Source of the DNA: an uncultured Clostridia bacterium
GTDB taxonomy: Bacteria; Bacillota; Clostridia; Oscillospirales; CAG-272
Reading direction: 5' to 3'
DNA: 8,748 nt
Assembly: GCA_937895775.1 (NCBI GenBank)
Contig: CALBLD010000236.1
Location: forward strand, 1 to 8,748
Below are positions 7,228 through 8,748 of this stretch, piece after piece; position 1 is the first letter of the stretch; the number at the start of each line of letters is the position of its first letter. The notes below the pieces were generated by a model. That model saw nothing but the letters and a program-made list of their open reading frames with translations. It did no database searches and was not told the DNA's origin. A program made the translations under genes and the position numbers.

Positions 7228-7287
7228 ACATTATGTGCACTCACAAAGCCCAAAATGTTAACGAAATAATAATTTTGGACAAAGCAC

Positions 7288-7316
7288 TTGAAAAAGCCGG
7301 GTTTGTTTGCTATAAT
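7288..7316 (+). promoter_or_regulatory. Sigma-A promoter of the GH2 gene
   Basis: TTGAAA (7288-7293), a 17-base spacer and a perfect TATAAT (7311-7316) with TGC just before it (extended -10). Transcription would start near 7323, about 30 bases before the ATG at 7354. The -35 lies in CTTGAAAAAG, a ten-base string also present at 793-802 around the -35 of the hydratase operon. Confidence 0.8.
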
Positions 7317-7331
7317 GACGGTACCTATAAT
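7303..7331 (+). promoter_or_regulatory. Possible second, overlapping GH2 promoter
   Basis: A second perfect TATAAT occurs at 7326-7331, and 17 bases upstream of it is TTGTTT (7303-7308), offset 15 bases from the first promoter. The -35 is weaker and there is no TGn, so it may be a minor start or a pause-like -10 element in the initially transcribed region. Confidence 0.35.
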
Positions 7332-7353
7332 AATGAAATGCGAGGTACATTAC

Positions 7354-8748
7354 ATGAATATTCCGAGACCCGAATATCCCCGCCCTCAGCTTGTCCGCGA
7401 TCAGTGGATGAACCTGAACGGAAAGTGGGAATTTGAGATCGACAATGCAATGGTCGGAAAGGCTAAAAAATTCAACGAGAGAAAGCAGCTTGACGGTGAG
7501 ATCATCGTACCGTTCTGCCCCGAGAGCAAGCTCTCCGGCATAGGCAACGTTGATTATATGAACTGTGTATGGTACAGAAGAGATATCGAGATTCCGTATG
7601 ACTGGAAGGGCAAAAATATCCTTCTCACCTTCGGTGCCGTCGATTATTTTGCGACCGTTTACGTAAACGGCGAATACTGCGGCGAACACAGAGGCGGATA
7701 CACTCCCTTTACCGTTGATATAACAAAGCATCTCAAAGACAGCGGCAACTACATAACCCTCTGTGCCGAGGATGACACGAAGAGCGGCAACCAGCCGGTC
7801 GGCAAGCAGTCGCAGGCATATTACTCCGCAGGATGCTCGTACACAAGAACCACCGGTATCTGGCAGACCGTATTCATGGAGCCGGTTGACAGATTCTATA
7901 TCGAAAGCTACAAGACGGTTGCCGATATCGAGAATGTTTCGGTTGATCTTGAGGTCAAGCTGAACAAATACGCCGTCGGATGCAAAATCACCGCAGTTGC
8001 CTTCTACGAGGGCAAAAAGGTCGGCGAGGCATCGACTGTAATGAACGCAATGTCGGCAAACATCCACCTCCCCCTGTCCGAAAAGCATCTGTGGGAGGTC
8101 GGCGCAGGCAGACTTTACGATCTGACCTTTACCGTAGAGTATGACGGAAAGGTTCTTGACGCCGTAAACAGCTATTTCGGACTCCGTTCGGTTGCACTTA
8201 CCGAGCGCAAGTTCCTTATAAACGGCAAGAGCGTGTTCGGCAGATGGGTACTCGATCAGGGCTTCTATCCGGACGGCATCTATACCGCTCCGACCGACGA
8301 AGCACTCAAGGCAGACATCGACAGATCGATAGAGCTCGGCTTCAACGGCGCAAGACTTCATCAGAAGATATTCGAACCGCGCTTCCTTTACTGGGCTGAT
8401 AAGCTCGGATACCTCGTATGGGGCGAACACGGCAACTGGGGAATCGACTATACCGATCTCGCTCAGATACGCAACTGGCTGCCCGAGTGGATGGAATCGG
8501 TAGTGCGCGATTTCAACCACCCCGCACTGATAGGCTGGTGTCCTTTCAACGAAACATGGGACAGACACGGAAGACGTCAGTCGGATGATATAATCAGACT
8601 CTGCTATGAGGTGACCAAGGCAATGGATCCGACCCGTCCGGTCATCGACACATCGGGTAACTTCCATGTCGGTGAGCATACCGATATATTCGATATACAC
8701 GATTACGATCAGAATGTCGAGACATATACCGAGCGTATAGGCAAGGGT
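7354..8748 (+). CDS. Glycoside hydrolase family 2 enzyme (3' end outside window)
   Basis: 465 complete codons are present and the frame is open to the right edge. Residues about 10-175 are the GH2 sugar-binding jelly roll: NLNGKWEFEID, VPFCPESKLSGIG, WYRRDIEIP, VYVNGEYCGEHRGGYTPF and TTGIWQTVFMEP. Residues about 180-280 form the immunoglobulin-like domain. From about 283 a TIM barrel begins (LTERKFLINGKSV, GFNGARLHQKIFEPRFLYWA). Glu400 in GWCPFNETW, after RDFNHPALI, is the general acid/base of the GH2 NE motif. The nucleophile Glu lies beyond the window. No signal peptide is present, so it should act in the cytoplasm. GH2 covers beta-galactosidase, beta-glucuronidase, beta-mannosidase and arabinosidase activities, and the visible part does not decide between them. 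The start has GAGGT at 7342-7346, seven bases upstream. It has its own promoter and is separated from the propeller operon by the lipoprotein gene. Confidence 0.9.
   Translation, partial: MNIPRPEYPRPQLVRDQWMNLNGKWEFEIDNAMVGKAKKFNERKQLDGEIIVPFCPESKLSGIGNVDYMNCVWYRRDIEIPYDWKGKNILLTFGAVDYFATVYVNGEYCGEHRGGYTPFTVDITKHLKDSGNYITLCAEDDTKSGNQPVGKQSQAYYSAGCSYTRTTGIWQTVFMEPVDRFYIESYKTVADIENVSVDLEVKLNKYAVGCKITAVAFYEGKKVGEASTVMNAMSANIHLPLSEKHLWEVGAGRLYDLTFTVEYDGKVLDAVNSYFGLRSVALTERKFLINGKSVFGRWVLDQGFYPDGIYTAPTDEALKADIDRSIELGFNGARLHQKIFEPRFLYWADKLGYLVWGEHGNWGIDYTDLAQIRNWLPEWMESVVRDFNHPALIGWCPFNETWDRHGRRQSDDIIRLCYEVTKAMDPTRPVIDTSGNFHVGEHTDIFDIHDYDQNVETYTERIGKG

Noticed and set aside
7227..7259. AACATT/AATGTT inverted repeat and GTGCAC palindrome as operator
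   Set aside because: Arms are six bases or shorter with a 21-base gap; such matches are common by chance in AT-rich intergenic DNA.
7255..7269. Catabolite-response-like site (ATGTTAACGAAATAA)
   Set aside because: It misses at least two fixed bases of the usual cre consensus and has no supporting symmetry.
7258..8700. 480-codon open frame antisense to the GH2 gene
   Set aside because: It mirrors the strongly supported GH2 reading frame, has no family-like motifs and no ribosome site, and such long antisense frames arise from biased codon use.

Overview
The window looks like chromosome of an uncultured, gut-type member of the class Clostridia (Bacillota). The reasons are mixed-GC coding sequence, strong AGGAGG-type ribosome sites, consensus sigma-A promoters (often with a TGn extended -10), lipoproteins with Thr/Ala-rich linkers after the lipobox Cys, and a glycoside-hydrolase-rich layout. 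No rRNA, tRNA, CRISPR array, transposase or integrase is visible, and no stretch over 300 bases lacks a gene.

Layout, left to right. (1) 1-633, minus strand: an unnamed protein with an N-terminal ribbon-helix-helix (RHH) fold, running off the left edge. (2) 634-853: a divergent intergenic region with a near-perfect promoter on each strand and an inverted repeat (AAACGTGT/ACACGTTT) overlapping the leftward -35. (3) 854-5871, plus strand: a three-gene operon. It holds an aconitase-superfamily hydratase of unknown substrate (broken by a frameshift around 2088-2093), a lipid-anchored GH93-like beta-propeller protein, and a close paralogue of that propeller without a signal peptide. The operon ends in a strong hairpin at 5878-5912. 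(4) 5937-7160, minus strand: a lipoprotein with the FKBP and C-terminal chaperone parts of trigger factor, converging on the same hairpin. (5) 7161-7353: a second divergent intergenic region with promoters both ways. (6) 7354-8748, plus strand: a glycoside hydrolase family 2 enzyme, cut by the right edge before its nucleophile region.

How it may work together (inference): the lipid-anchored propeller would act on, or bind, a plant-type oligosaccharide outside the membrane. The signal-less paralogue and the GH2 enzyme would finish degradation in the cytoplasm. The hydratase keeps the three [4Fe-4S] cysteines and most catalytic residues of aconitase but changes some substrate-side residues, so it may act on a hydroxy-acid other than citrate. 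No transporter or sugar-acid dehydrogenase is in the window to complete a pathway. The most unusual points are the operonic pairing of an aconitase-like hydratase with two GH93-like propellers, the split of the two propellers between surface and cytoplasm, and the frameshift placed just before the iron-sulfur CGPC motif.
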